Below, piece after piece: positions 47,523 through 59,300 of a stretch of DNA of 64,000 bases. The notes under the pieces were generated by a model that worked only from the letters and a program-made list of their open reading frames with translations, searched no databases and was not told the origin of the DNA. The stretch is from Enoplolaimus lenunculus (taxonomy: Eukaryota > Nematoda > Enoplea > Enoplida > Thoracostomopsidae). A program made the translations under genes and the position numbers. How positions within the stretch are numbered: position 1 is the first letter of the stretch; every line of letters starts with the position of its first letter. The stretch spans positions 62,001-126,000 of the forward strand of contig JASANG010002678.1 of NCBI GenBank assembly GCA_030248215.1, written 5' to 3'.

Positions 47523-47779
47523 CATAAAATGTTTTCAATTTCATATGAGATGTAATTTCAAGGTAAGATTCGAAACCCAGTCTCACGGGTGGGAGGCGTT
47601 TACGATGACCACTCAGCAATAGGAGCATGACGCTCGAGCCAGAGGTGGCTCTCAGATCTTGTAGAGATTTTGCACTGCAAATATATGTTAGAATTGTCAA
47701 ACACTGTTCACAGTGTCTGTGTTACTCATATATATTACTTGTATTTACTTGCTCATAGTATACTCTATGAGTTAAAGGG
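47523..47779. mobile_element. TTAA-flanked piggyBac-like MITE with tRNA-like segment
   Basis: TTAA lies at 47519-47522 and 47780-47783. The right end is CTATGAGTTAAAGGG; the left end is decayed. On the minus strand, TTGCTGAGTGGTCATCG and GGGTTTCGAATC stand in A-box and B-box positions about 35 bp apart, and the segment between them resembles a tRNA-Ser/Leu body. Confidence 0.8.
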
Positions 47780-47898
47780 TTAACGTATATTAGCTCCAAT
47801 TATCGGCGCCGACTGTATACTGAGAAACTATATAGAAGCTGTGGAACGTTCGGTGTCAAGTTATATAAGGTGTTAACTCAAAAATATTATGAACTTCA

Positions 47899-48430
47899 GG
47901 GTACAACTGGAGATGAAAAAAACAGAATGTTAAATCGGAAGCCGGATGTCAGGAAGTTTGGCTCAAGCTGAAAATGGATTAAAATTAGGCAATAAAAATG
48001 CTGCTAAATTTACAAGCTTTCAATATGTATAAGATCGTTTTAAGCTACCTTTATAAAAGCCTCGGCAATTAAACCATAAAAAGTTGCCCCAAAGTTACTA
48101 ACAAACTCATTGGAGTTCACTATTTTTAAAATTACACTGCAAAAAATGATGAGTCAAACTGACTCTCCGAAAGAGGTTTTTCCTGATTACACAAACGGAG
48201 TCAAATTCGACTCCGCCACAGTCGCATTCGATCGAATTTCACTCTGGCGGAGTCGAATTTGACTTAGTTCGTGTAGTCGGGAAAAGCCTATTTCGGAGAG
48301 AGTCAATTTGACTCATGATTTTTTGCAGTGTACGAAACATTTCACTCGTGAAATTGCCGGAATCCCTAGCAAAAATTTAATCGGAGCCGAATCCAGACCG
48401 GAGGTCGATTTTTGCCGGAGTCAGGCGTCA
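47899..48430. mobile_element. Decayed CAGGGTG-type element split by another MITE
   Basis: The left end cagggtacaactggagatg and right-hand CCGGAG-rich words (gaccggaggtcg, gccggagtcagg) resemble the two halves of one element, with the TA-flanked MITE at 48135-48330 between them. Confidence 0.5.
48135..48330. mobile_element. TA-flanked palindromic MITE (GAGTCAAA type)
   Basis: The ends CACTGCAAAAAATGATGAGT and CATGATTTTTTGCAGTG are near-perfect inverted repeats between TA duplications. It is the second copy of the family seen at 36142-36361. Confidence 0.85.
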
Positions 48431-48505
48431 GGCTCCATTCTGAGAACTATATAAGTAGGACTTCTAAATTTTTTATCAAATTTCCTTAACGTGTAAAATG
48501 ATATA

Positions 48506-48938
48506 CTGTAGTGACCCGAATAAGAGGGGGGACTGATATTTATTTGGCCTCTCCAGAGGGTACCCCCTGTTATTCGGTTACAGACTTTTCTTTTTAACCC
48601 ACGCTCCGTCACCCTTCGTTACTAATATATCCGGTATTGCAACTATCCGTAGTATTAAACGTTTATTTGTCTTGTCAATAGCTTGAGCGATAATGCAAGG
48701 CTATAACTTACGAATATATTTTCAAAAGTTAAGTACGCTTTAAAGTTTCGATCTCAACTTAATTTGGTACTGGAGTCATTTATGCGCTACAATTAGGGAT
48801 AATTGACAGTTACGGACTCTAATTAGTGCTTAGGGACTCTATCAGGTTACGGACTATAATAAAGGATACGAACTCCTATTGAGTGGGACTCAAAATGGGG
48901 ACCCCTTTTATTACCCCCTTTTATTCGGGTCACTACAG
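48506..48938. mobile_element. TA-flanked MITE, CTGTAGTGACC ends, long form
   Basis: The ends CTGTAGTGACCCGAATAAGA and ATTCGGGTCACTACAG are perfect over 16 bp and flanked by TA. It has the same interior as the copies at 30942 and 33123. The well-kept ends suggest it is among the younger copies. Confidence 0.85.
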
Positions 48939-49202
48939 TACCTGTTTAACGGAACATGTTTTGTCGTTTTATGACCGCTTCTATAATTCGTGTCCAGTAT
49001 CTAGCATACCCAAGCAGATACATTTGCATTTGCAGAAAACTTAAAATGCTCCCATATACCAGCCGTGTAGGTCAACCTAACTTGTGACAAACCTGGTCCA
49101 ACACGGTGTGAGTATAAGCTGTTTAGCTTGTGTATGTGCAGAGTGTGTAATGTTAAGACACATACATACTCGTGCACATATAGCACCAGAAGAAATTAAG
49201 AT

Positions 49203-49290
49203 ATCGGCCGCGTGGTGTAATGGGTAGCGCGATTCACAGTACTTTCGAAGAAATAGGTCGTCCCGACCGTGCACTTGTGACACGCCGAAT
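49203..49290 (+). other. tRNA-like remnant
   Basis: The word ggccgcgtggtgtaatgggt and then agcgcgattcac resemble the acceptor and D-arm of a tRNA-Arg (A box TGGTGTAATGG). No good B box (GGTTCGAATCC) or closing acceptor stem follows; cccgaccgtgcac is the nearest candidate. It is a pseudo-tRNA or the head of a tRNA-derived SINE rather than a working gene. Confidence 0.35.
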
Positions 49291-50308
49291 CATACATGAG
49301 CCGGTTTCGATTAGAACGAGTTTACTTTGTTTTACAATGCAGCAACAGTTAAGAATTTAAAACCGAGGCGTTATTTGGTTTATGGTAAAAATTTTATATA
49401 ATGCACTTTATTGCACACGAAAAACAACCAATGTATAAAACAATGGCTTTGCATTTTCCAGAAAAGAATATTTATAACCAAAAATGCAACCAGCCACTCC
49501 TATTATGAAGGGTTAGTTTTCCGCTGGTATGGCAAAAGCGCCACAAGCATAGGTTTTGTTTGAATAAAGAAAAAGTAAATATTCAATGGCATGGTTTTAC
49601 TTTTCTTTGGTTTTGAAAAATCACGAACGTACAAATTTGGCTGGCAAAGAAGAAAACCGAAAACTCCAAACCAATAACTTCGCTCTACTGGTACGAAAGG
49701 AGAAGTTCAGGGTGAGGTTTGGCTGGTTTAGCTGGTCCAATGGGATGTCCCTTGAAAACCGTGAACCATGAAAGCTGTACAGGTACCATGTGTCTTGTTG
49801 CGATGCCGTACGAGACAGCTTCGGTATCAAAGTTTTTTAATTTAACACATAATCAATAATCACAACTTTAATTCATCGTCAGGTTTCAATAATTTTAATA
49901 AAATTAAAATCTCAAATTAATAGTCCATTTTTCAATCACACCAGCGCGGATTCGATGGCGTTAACAACGGCTATAATCACGATATATTCAACTTTATACC
50001 ACCAATCATCGGAGCATTGTATTTAAAACTTTAATTTAAACAAGACCGGCACATAAAAGTTCACCGTTGCATGAAAACATACCTCAAACGCTTCAACACG
50101 ACCCACCAGCAATCGAGTACATTGTTAGTGTCAAAAGCAAGAATATTTAGAGGGATCAACGTCAATTTTACTAGCATAGAATTGTTTTAATGCTGTTGAA
50201 AACATTTTCGGCCAACCTGCTCGAAGATATTAGTAAAACGGCTTTCTGTTCTAGTGCAAGCTCAATAACGCAATATACTATAACTGGACTCCAGATCCAT
50301 GGTGTACA

Positions 50309-53300
50309 TTACGAAATCAACCTTTGTGACCCGTATCCGTGAAGATGAACACCGTTATCAGCCCCAACGCTTCCGCCAGTACTGGCAACAACCGCTGAAT
50401 CTTGCAATTTTTGTTTTTCAATCCATTCTGTTGGCACAAATTGAGGCTCGTAGTCTAAACGATCAATAACAATACGCAGTTCTTGAAACGCACGATCTAA
50501 ATCGTAATTCACAATTTCTTTGTCAAAATAGTAGCCGTATTTGTCGAGTGTAACACGCGCTTCGTGTATGATTTCTTTCAATTCATCGTCCTGTAAAACA
50601 ACCGCAGACACAGTTAAAATGAAATGTTCAACTCGCATAAACAGTTGAAATCAAATGTTCAACTCATAGAAACAGTTAAAATGAAATTTTCAACTGACAG
50701 AAACAGTTATCAAATGTTCAACTCACAGAAACAGTTAAAATGAAATTTTCAACTCACAGAAAGAGTTAAAATGAAATTTTCAACTCACAGAAACAGTTAA
50801 CATGAAATTTTCAACTGACAGAAACAGTTAAAATGAAATTTTCAACTCATAGAAACAGTTAAAATGAAATGTTCAACTCACAGAAACAGTTAACATGAAA
50901 TTTTCAACTGACAGAAACAGTTAAAATGAAATTTTCAACTCACAGAAATAGTTAAAATGAAATGTTCAACTCACAAAAAGAGTTAAAATGAAATTTTCAA
51001 CTCACAGAAACAGTTAACATGAATTTTTCAACTGACAGAAACAGTTAAAATGAAATTTTCAACTGACAGAAACAGTTAAAATGAAATTTTCAACTGACAG
51101 AAACAGTTATCAAATGTTCAACTCATAGAAACAGTTAAAATGAAATGTTCAACTGACAGAAACAGTTAAAATGAAATTTTCAACTGACAGAAACAGTTAA
51201 AATGAAATTTTCAACTGACAGAAACAGTTAAAATGAAATTTTCAACTGACAGAAACAGTTAAAATGAAATTTTCAACTGACAGAAACAGTTAAAATGAAA
51301 TTTTCAACTGACAGAAACAGTTAAAATGAAATTTTCAACTGACAGAAACAGTTAAAATGAAATTTTCAACTGACAGAAACAGTTAAAATGAAATTTTCAA
51401 CTCAAAGAAACAGTTAAAATGAAATTTTCAACTCAAAGAAACAGTTAAAATGAAATTTTCAACTGACAGAAACAGTTATCAAATGTTACTTTAAAGGCCG
51501 TCCCATTTTTCCGGGACAGAAATGTACCGGGAATACCCGTCCCATTTTCCCGGGACAGCAATGTACCAGTAGTGCGTTCAAAGATTATAATTGGGACAGC
51601 GGGACAGTTGGGACAAATGGGACAGTAGGACTGTGGATTTCGAATGAGAACAGTCACCGTACATATACCGCTGTTTGGTGTTTAAAAAATTCAAATCATA
51701 AAACAGAATTAATTTGTGTTAAAAAACTAAAGAAAAAATATTAATTAGAACACTGATGTATTGTATAGAGTGCTTGATGACCTTTTAATAAATTTCAAAA
51801 ATTAGCTAAAATTCCAATTCACCATTACAGCGGTTTATAATAAGCTTCTAAATCAAGACAACATTGGCTGGGTTTCTAAAATCTTACTTAAGTATTTACT
51901 TAAGCTATGCTTAAGTACTTAAGTCGCTGACCTAAGTAAATACTTAACTTTTCGAACAAAACAGGTAAACGCCAAATGTAAACCATTGTCATAACAAAAA
52001 AGCAATAGTTTTCATATGTTTTAATGAATGTTACATATAATTACCGTTATATTTGGTTGTCCTTTCTTTTGTCTACTGATTTTGAGTCGCTCAAACGTAG
52101 GAGGCGATATAAATATCACATATGGCATGAGACCAGATTCTCGCATGGCTGGTATTGACTGAAATATATATACATATATAGATAGATAGATAGTGAATGT
52201 GTTGCAGTATTGATAACATTCCATTAAACCTTACTCAAAATATACGAGACAGCTTCAAAAAAATTACGTAGCAGCCTTGATTTTGGAACGAATTATTGGG
52301 TTACATGCTATAAAAATTTCAAAATGTGATTTCTTGTGTTGCCAACTTCAAAAGCTTTTGAAATCCCACAGACAAAAATCCGAAAAAATCGGGTTCGAGC
52401 CCCCACAAAAACCTTTTAAAACTCGATATGCTAACCTGAGCTCGAAGCGTTAAAATACACGTTCGACCTTCATTCATGACGTCACGTATTGCACTAATCG
52501 ATGTACCATAGTAGTGTTTCTGATATTCGCCCCATTCGACGAATTTACTCTCGACAACATCGGCTTGAAATTGTTGTTTCGATACGAACCAATAGTGGAC
52601 GCCGTTTTGTTCACCGGGTCGTTTTGGACGGCTTGTATCTAAAAACAAACGCAAAACTTCCATTTCAATCACCGTCAACGTCCTGAAAAGTATACACCCA
52701 ATTTGGTCATATAAAATTTTATTCACATATTAAAATAACCTGTATAGATGTCCAAATTACGTATCGAGCGGAGTTCCGAAGTTTTCCAAAAAAAAGCACT
52801 CATTTATTGTTGACATTACGCTTTGAATGATGCCGGCTAACAATTTTGAAGCATCTTTCGCGATCCAATATATAGTGTTATACTTCAATTTATATGCCTG
52901 CGAGCCTAACGTTGAATTACAAAATGTTTGTTTCAGTATTCACTTCAAAGCAAAACGTCATCGGGCCCGTAGCCAAGAGGGGGGGCTCAGCCCCCCTCGA
53001 AACAATTTGCCCCCCCCCCAGAAAATTTTCAACCTTGCTTGCAAGTCGAACCCTTGAACGCCCCTTCTAAAATTTTTAGCCCCCCTAGCATGGTGAGCTG
53101 GCTACGCGCCTGAACGTCATATATAAAATGTACAACGCTAAGGACTGTCTACTAGATGCTTGAACGAACCGTAAGATGGGTTAAAATAAACTCACGTGGC
53201 ACTACGCCTGCAAACCAAAGCTTGTCGTATTCAATAAGGCGTTGCCTGAGTTCTAAACAGCCTACGTTTGGCGGACCAACGAGAACAACTGGCCTTTTCC

Positions 53301-53357
53301 GACCGCGTCGGGACATATATAACGATACTTCTTCATACGTTTTGATTTCATTTTCAG
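50309..53357 (-). CDS. Pals1: Guanylate-kinase-like domain and C-terminus
   Basis: Exon 53357-53196 ([19 protein letters not shown], then [20 protein letters not shown]) starts the domain. Exons 52638-52436 ([20 protein letters not shown], then [19 protein letters not shown]), 52158-52045 ([16 protein letters not shown]) and 50590-50309 ([20 protein letters not shown]) finish it. The P-loop reads GPPNVGCLE instead of the catalytic GxxGxGK(S/T), so, as in other MAGUKs, it should be a peptide-binding domain rather than an active kinase. After the usual end (EPQFVPTEW) this protein has an extra tail of about 38 residues rich in Ser, Gly and His. Confidence 0.9.
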
Positions 53358-56300
53358 CTAAAACAGATTTATTACTTATACCATCAATGACGGATCCATG
53401 GGGGGCCACCCCGGCCGTGGCCCCCACCAACAGCATCTCGACAAAAATTATATAGCAATTTTGTGACAATAGTTCGTGGTTTCTGTATGGGTCAAAAGTA
53501 AGTTTATTACCTGTGAAATTTTGCTCCCCCCCCCATTTTAAGATCCTGGATCCGCCACTGTATACCATATATTAAAAGCATTTATAAGATTAATTTAGTA
53601 AAAAATAATGCGGATAGCATAAAAATGTGGAATTCTCCAATGAAATTTATCCAAAAGCTTGCACTATTTGTAGGTTACTTGTGTAATTAAGAGATAGATT
53701 GAGTATTTTGACTTACTTTGAGAATTAAAGTGTGGTTTGCGAGATTTCTTGGTTTTATGGCACAAAAAGTTCCCTGAAACAACAAATAGGCACGTGTCGT
53801 AATATTGATTTCGTCATACCCAATGTGAATCGGTACCTGTTTCTGCAAAACAGCTACAATTTTGACCGTAGTCTTCAATAAATATACACACGACACAAAA
53901 TCTAAAAAGGAGCAACAGATTTTCCTATTGTACACCTTCACCCATATTAGGTTAAGGTTTACGTTTACTGTTATATCGCAGACATAATTAAGCCGTACGG
54001 CCCCGTAGCCAAGAGGGACCATGGAGGTTCAGCCCCCCTGGAAAAATTTTGCCCCCCACCCTAGAAAATTTTCAACCTTGCATGTAACTCATTAAAACCC
54101 TTGAATGCCCGTCCTGAAAATTTTTTTAGTCACCACCTAGCAAGATGAGCTTGTCTGAAGACGTAACGAAATGGCTTGCGTGTTTTGGGGCTTAGCTGCT
54201 CCGGCTATGTTTAGCACCCCAAGAGGAAGAACGCGTTCCCACCATCCCTGCTAAACAGGATAACTTCGAAAACAGCAAATACCTCGTGCGACAGCTGAAT
54301 TGTGTTCAGCATCCAACAATACTTCTCGGTTGTAGCGTTCGCGTCTGAAATATTAGTCAAGTACATATATGCATCGCAGCGAACGGCTACAATTTGCACC
54401 ATTGCTAAATATCCAATTACTGATTATTTAATCAAAATGGTATGCAATTCAAATGATAGTTGTTTAGTTTCCACCCACACAAATATTAATTTAATAGAAG
54501 GGCGAAAAGTTACCACAAGAAGGCGAAACGTTTTCACCCCGCAATGTTTATATCGTGTACATTATATATGTTACATGTTTTGGGCTCGGCTCTTAGTCTT
54601 TGGTTTAAGCTTAAGCTAAGGCTGACTGTCAGGCGGAGACCCAGATTCCGTATTTGTGGTGTAGAAACTTTGTGTGGGGGGACTAAACAAGTGACCAACT
54701 ACATAACGGAAAAATAACATTTTAAAATCGGCTGGCTAATCTGGTTCTAACGAAGAAGTTCAGTTTATGGTGAGGCTTAGACGAAGGATTTGTTTTAAAC
54801 TTAAGCTCAGTTAAAACCGTTTTCGAAACCTAAGCCTAACACTGAGATAAGCTTAAGTGTGCGTGCGTGCGAGAATAGCCCATATCACACATTTTTGAAT
54901 GAGATTAAAACAGAACAAAATTTGGCGGAGGAACGGAATATGGGCCCACTAGTAGTTTAATAAAAAATAGTTCATTTCGTACATTTTGACACGCTGAGTT
55001 CAACAGTGCCATTTTTAGCGCTACAGGGTCCCCGATCCAATAGTTGTGGCCCTTTAAATTTTAACTTTTTTACCACATAAAACATGTGCAAACAACAATC
55101 AAATTTGTGTAAGGAATGAACCTGGTTAAGCTTATACTTTACAAACTTGTGAATCTGTGCGTATATTCACTATAGTTTCGAGGGTCATAACATCTGTATC
55201 GTTCGTCATGCAGCTATAAAAATGGTACCGTTAAATTCAACTCGTCGAGATCTGTGTTGAATGGACCACTGTTTAGCAAAATCCTAGGGGGTCCAAATTT
55301 CGTACCTCCGATCCAAAAGTTGTTATAAAGAAGAAACACATACTGCTCTTGAAATTCTGCAGACGGTATTAAACCAGCCAATGGATTGTCAGTTCCATAA
55401 TCGCAATCTCGATACGCTTGCCACCAGCGTGGATCAGATGTTTGAACGACTTGCAGAATATCTCCACAATCAAAGCCAAGGCCAAGTTCTCGACAAGGGA
55501 GGTAGATGTCGTTTTCAGGATCGTAATCAAATAGCGCACGAATGTATTTCTGAAAAACTCTCTACAGAAATGACTTCAGGGGCGTATACAAAGCCGACCC
55601 ATAGCCAGTTTACCTGGGGCCCCAAACTTTTTCAAGAAGGGCGTACAAGAGTTTTCGATGAGTTACAACCAACATTGAAACTGTTCCACAGGGGCTGAGC
55701 CCCCTGAGGTCCACTACAAAAGAATTGGGACTATATCCCTCCCGAAATTTCAAGAGAAATGCAAAATAAGCACTTTTACACGCACAAATTTTTTCTTGCT
55801 GGCTTGCAAAAATGTTTTGCATATAAGGTTCTACCCTCCCGAAACAAAGTACTGGCTATACCCTGCATAACTTTCATGTCATTAAAAAAGACCAAGACAG
55901 CAACACATATGGAGCGACGGCGGCCGCAAAATTTCTTAACAAAATGTTTTCTGGTTCCTCAAACACTTCCTTGTCCTTTCAACTACAAGATCCTGGTTGC
56001 AGGGATACTGAAAAATCAGAATTTTAATGAGCACACAATTGAGAAACTACTACGGTACTAAAACTTATTGCTAACGGAGAACAATCCAGTTAAATATATT
56101 GCAAAATATTTAGAAAATCGGACTGTTACCTAATGATGCAATGTTATCTCTACTAAATTACAAAAAGATATATTAATACAGTTTCGCGATGCAAGAAAAT
56201 GCTTAATAAACTCCAATAGCTGTGAACCACTGACGGATCAAAGCGAAAACCACCCCGGCCTACACCCGCATAGCAAGGCCCACAATACGTAGATTCTGTA

Positions 56301-59300
56301 TTAAGGTTTTGCAATAAAATAGCGTTTAGCTTTTCGCTCGCAAGTTATTTCCACTATTATATATCGCGCGGGCCTTTATTTTACTCATTTCTACATCTGC
56401 CACTGTTCTAAACAATAGTTTGCGCTAAACTATTCAACGAAGATTGAACAAAAATTGTGAGAGCATTCATTTATAATACATTCCATTTACTTTTTTTTAA
56501 TGTTACAATAGTCCACCAAATACTTACACAACGTTTGGATTTAAGTGAATCTTCCGAAAACGGATCTGATGCCGGTTCCGCAAGCGAAATGACAAACGAA
56601 AGGACACCGGTAAGACTGCCCTGAAATATAATTATAACTTTAATGGATTGTTTCCAGCGGTGTATATGTCGTAGACCAATCTGCTATTCAGGCCAATTAC
56701 TAATTGGTGTAAGCCAATCTGATCCTTTGCGTAATTGCAATTTCACCCACGCTAAACTACTGTTACACTTATAGACCAATCAGATTTGATTATTTGGACA
56801 GACGCAATATACCGTTACTCAATCGAGCGTTGGTTTTTTGGCCTAGGCCATTTTAGAATTGGCCTGAATAGCACGCTGGCTTACGACATATACAAGGGGA
56901 GCAATACAGAGATACATCTCCTACCGAAATTTGCAGCAGAAATAAGGTGCCTTTAACAGCATTAAGAATAACCATTAATTATTGATCTTAGAGGTTCGAA
57001 AACTTTTACATAAGGTTTTAACCCTCTAGAAATTACATCATGGCAATGTTCGTGGTTATTTAATTTTTTGGCTAATAGTTTTATAAATACGGCGCAATAT
57101 TTGTGTTACTATAGTCAAGAGTGGATGATCCCTTAAACAAGAGTATGCAAAACGCCTTGTTTTGCATGGAACTAAATCTACCAGCACTCGTTGCGTTTTG
57201 GTCCTACCCCCCTCATTTTGGGGGGGGGGGGGTCAATTTTACGTTCATTACACGTGTTCCCGCCAGCCAACACCGAAAATATAATCGAGCCACTTTTCAG
57301 TATTTGAAAACAGCACATGAATTTCATGAAGATTTGACACCCGCCCTCACCCAAAGTAAGAGGGAGGGGTAAGCCAAAAATGCAACGCGCGCTGGGTACA
57401 TTTTTTCTACATAGAATGTACCCAGTTGCATACTCTTGTTAAAGGGTATCACGCACTCTTGCTATAGTATATGCTGCTGATTAACATTAAGGAATTTGCA
57501 GCAGTTATATTTTTTTACCAAAGTCCCATGTTTTACGGGGGTCTACGGCTTCTTAAACCCACAGACAAGGTCAAAACCGTGTTTATGTGAGGCAACCAAT
57601 TTGAGAACTTTTTTCGAATTATTACGTCTAGTACTACTAACAAGAATTCACACGATTCTGTGTGCACAAACCACTTTTAAACAATCTGAGCTACTTAAAA
57701 TTAACAAGAAAAGCCAAAACTTACAAGAATATCACAAACTTCTGAAATCGATTTTCCTCGAACATCAGCGCCGTTAATTTCAAGTATTTCATCGCCTTCG
57801 CGCAGTAGACCTGAAACAAATATATTTATGTACGACAATCAGGCGAATACCCAAAGCGTCCACGATCAAGACCTTCAATCCATGAAACAAAAGAATCCGT
57901 TTACGATTGTTGTAAAGACGTTTAAGACTAAAATTACTTCCAGATCCACACTCATAGGACGTGGAAAATTTAGCAATTGAATCATCCATTTCAAATCCAC
58001 ATAAAACATAAATGATTCATTGGGAAACATTAATTTTAATATCGTGTCAAGCATTCCGCTCGCTTCGCTCGCGAACGCTTCAAGACACAACCTTTTACTG
58101 TAACTCATGGTTGCTTAAACTCGGGTTACAAAAACTGCATTAAGCTACGAGCAAAACATACTCAAGAAATATATAACGTTGTTCGGCGAAGTCAACATTT
58201 TGAAAAGGGCGAATGTTCTATAAAAATTTCGAACCTAAAATTGCTGCATTACCAACTGAAACAGTTCCGCAAAAACCCCCGGGCAAAAATGAGAAAAGGG
58301 GCTGTTAATTTTTAACCCCCCTCTAACGAACCAGATTGCTCAGCAACTCCGCCACGCACGATACGCCCGATAACAATTGCACCATCTTCAGATTTGACTG
58401 TAGCACCCTGAAACATAAATGCCCGTGACTACTAACCTGGGCTCTCCCTATCCAGGAGCGGGGGCCCACACAGCCATAGTCCTCTAGTTTTTGGTTTACC
58501 CCCAGGTTGATATCCCCACTTTTTTCAGTGTGGGAGCATCATATAACTTCTATGTAAAGCTTGCCGCACCTTAACATTTTACGACAAACCGAAAAACTAG
58601 AATCTAAAGCGAACACACCACATTTTATGCATTTATGAGCCCAAAATGTCGATAAATAATTCCAGAAGTCAATACTGAATAGTGAAAGTGAGCACAAAAA
58701 TATCAAACGCTAACGATGCCCCCAGCTTGAGCCTGTGAGAATCGTTCACCCACTCATCAAATGCCCCCAAATTTTCCCACGCGTTCACTCTGAGCGAAGC
58801 CCTTCACTAAAGCAGGAATAGAGAAAGGCCAGCCAATCAGCAAAACGCAGGGTTGACTGAGTAAAGGCAATAGACATTGGTGGATTCAAAGCAGCACTCA
58901 GACTTAGCTTTCATCGGAATAACCAATCAGCGACCCTGCTTTAACCAACAGCCTTGCATTGTAGTTTAATTTTATATTCGTACCAATGGTATGTCAGAAT
59001 CTTTGATCAATTTGACAATTCGAATGTTTTCACAATTCGATCGCCAATCAAAGCTTGTTTCTTTGACACCGAGTAAATTGCCAACCAATTGTGGACACGA
59101 ATCTTGAAGTCTTAACGCTGAAATATATATACTAGCAAAAATTCAAAATGGGTCAAAGTAAACAGAAAAAGTCAGGACGGCTTACGATTTTCAATTCATA
59201 TACACCAAGGCACAAATTTCTCAAACGGAACAGTTCGGATTGCGCTATACGCGCCGGACGTCGCCCCGGCAGCAACGTAAAACTTTATATCAAAAACCTC

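Larger units (their letters stand above)
43664..50308. other. Intergenic region between the mosaic gene and the polarity gene
   Basis: Both flanking genes are on the minus strand. The interval holds transposon copies (43874-43966, 46529-46615, 46754-46903, 47282-47466, 47523-47779, 48135-48330 inside an older element, and 48506-48938), the weak candidate exons at 44286-47077, and a tRNA-like piece near 49205. A reverse-strand AATAAA at 49412-49407 could serve the polarity gene. The promoter of the mosaic gene should lie just above 43663, but no TATA-like element stands out from the AT-rich background. Confidence 0.5.

Noticed and set aside
49077-49283. Minus-strand frame across the tRNA-like piece
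   Set aside because: No homology, and composition as expected by chance around a tRNA-like sequence.
50606-51482. CRISPR-like array of 31-bp units
   Set aside because: The units are directly tandem without unique spacers, and the sequence is an intron of an animal gene.
53687-54022. Minus-strand frame reading [18 protein letters not shown] as part of the Pals1 protein
   Set aside because: It is out of phase. The frame that continues from the SH3 exon gives the Lys/Arg-rich hook [18 protein letters not shown] in the same exon.
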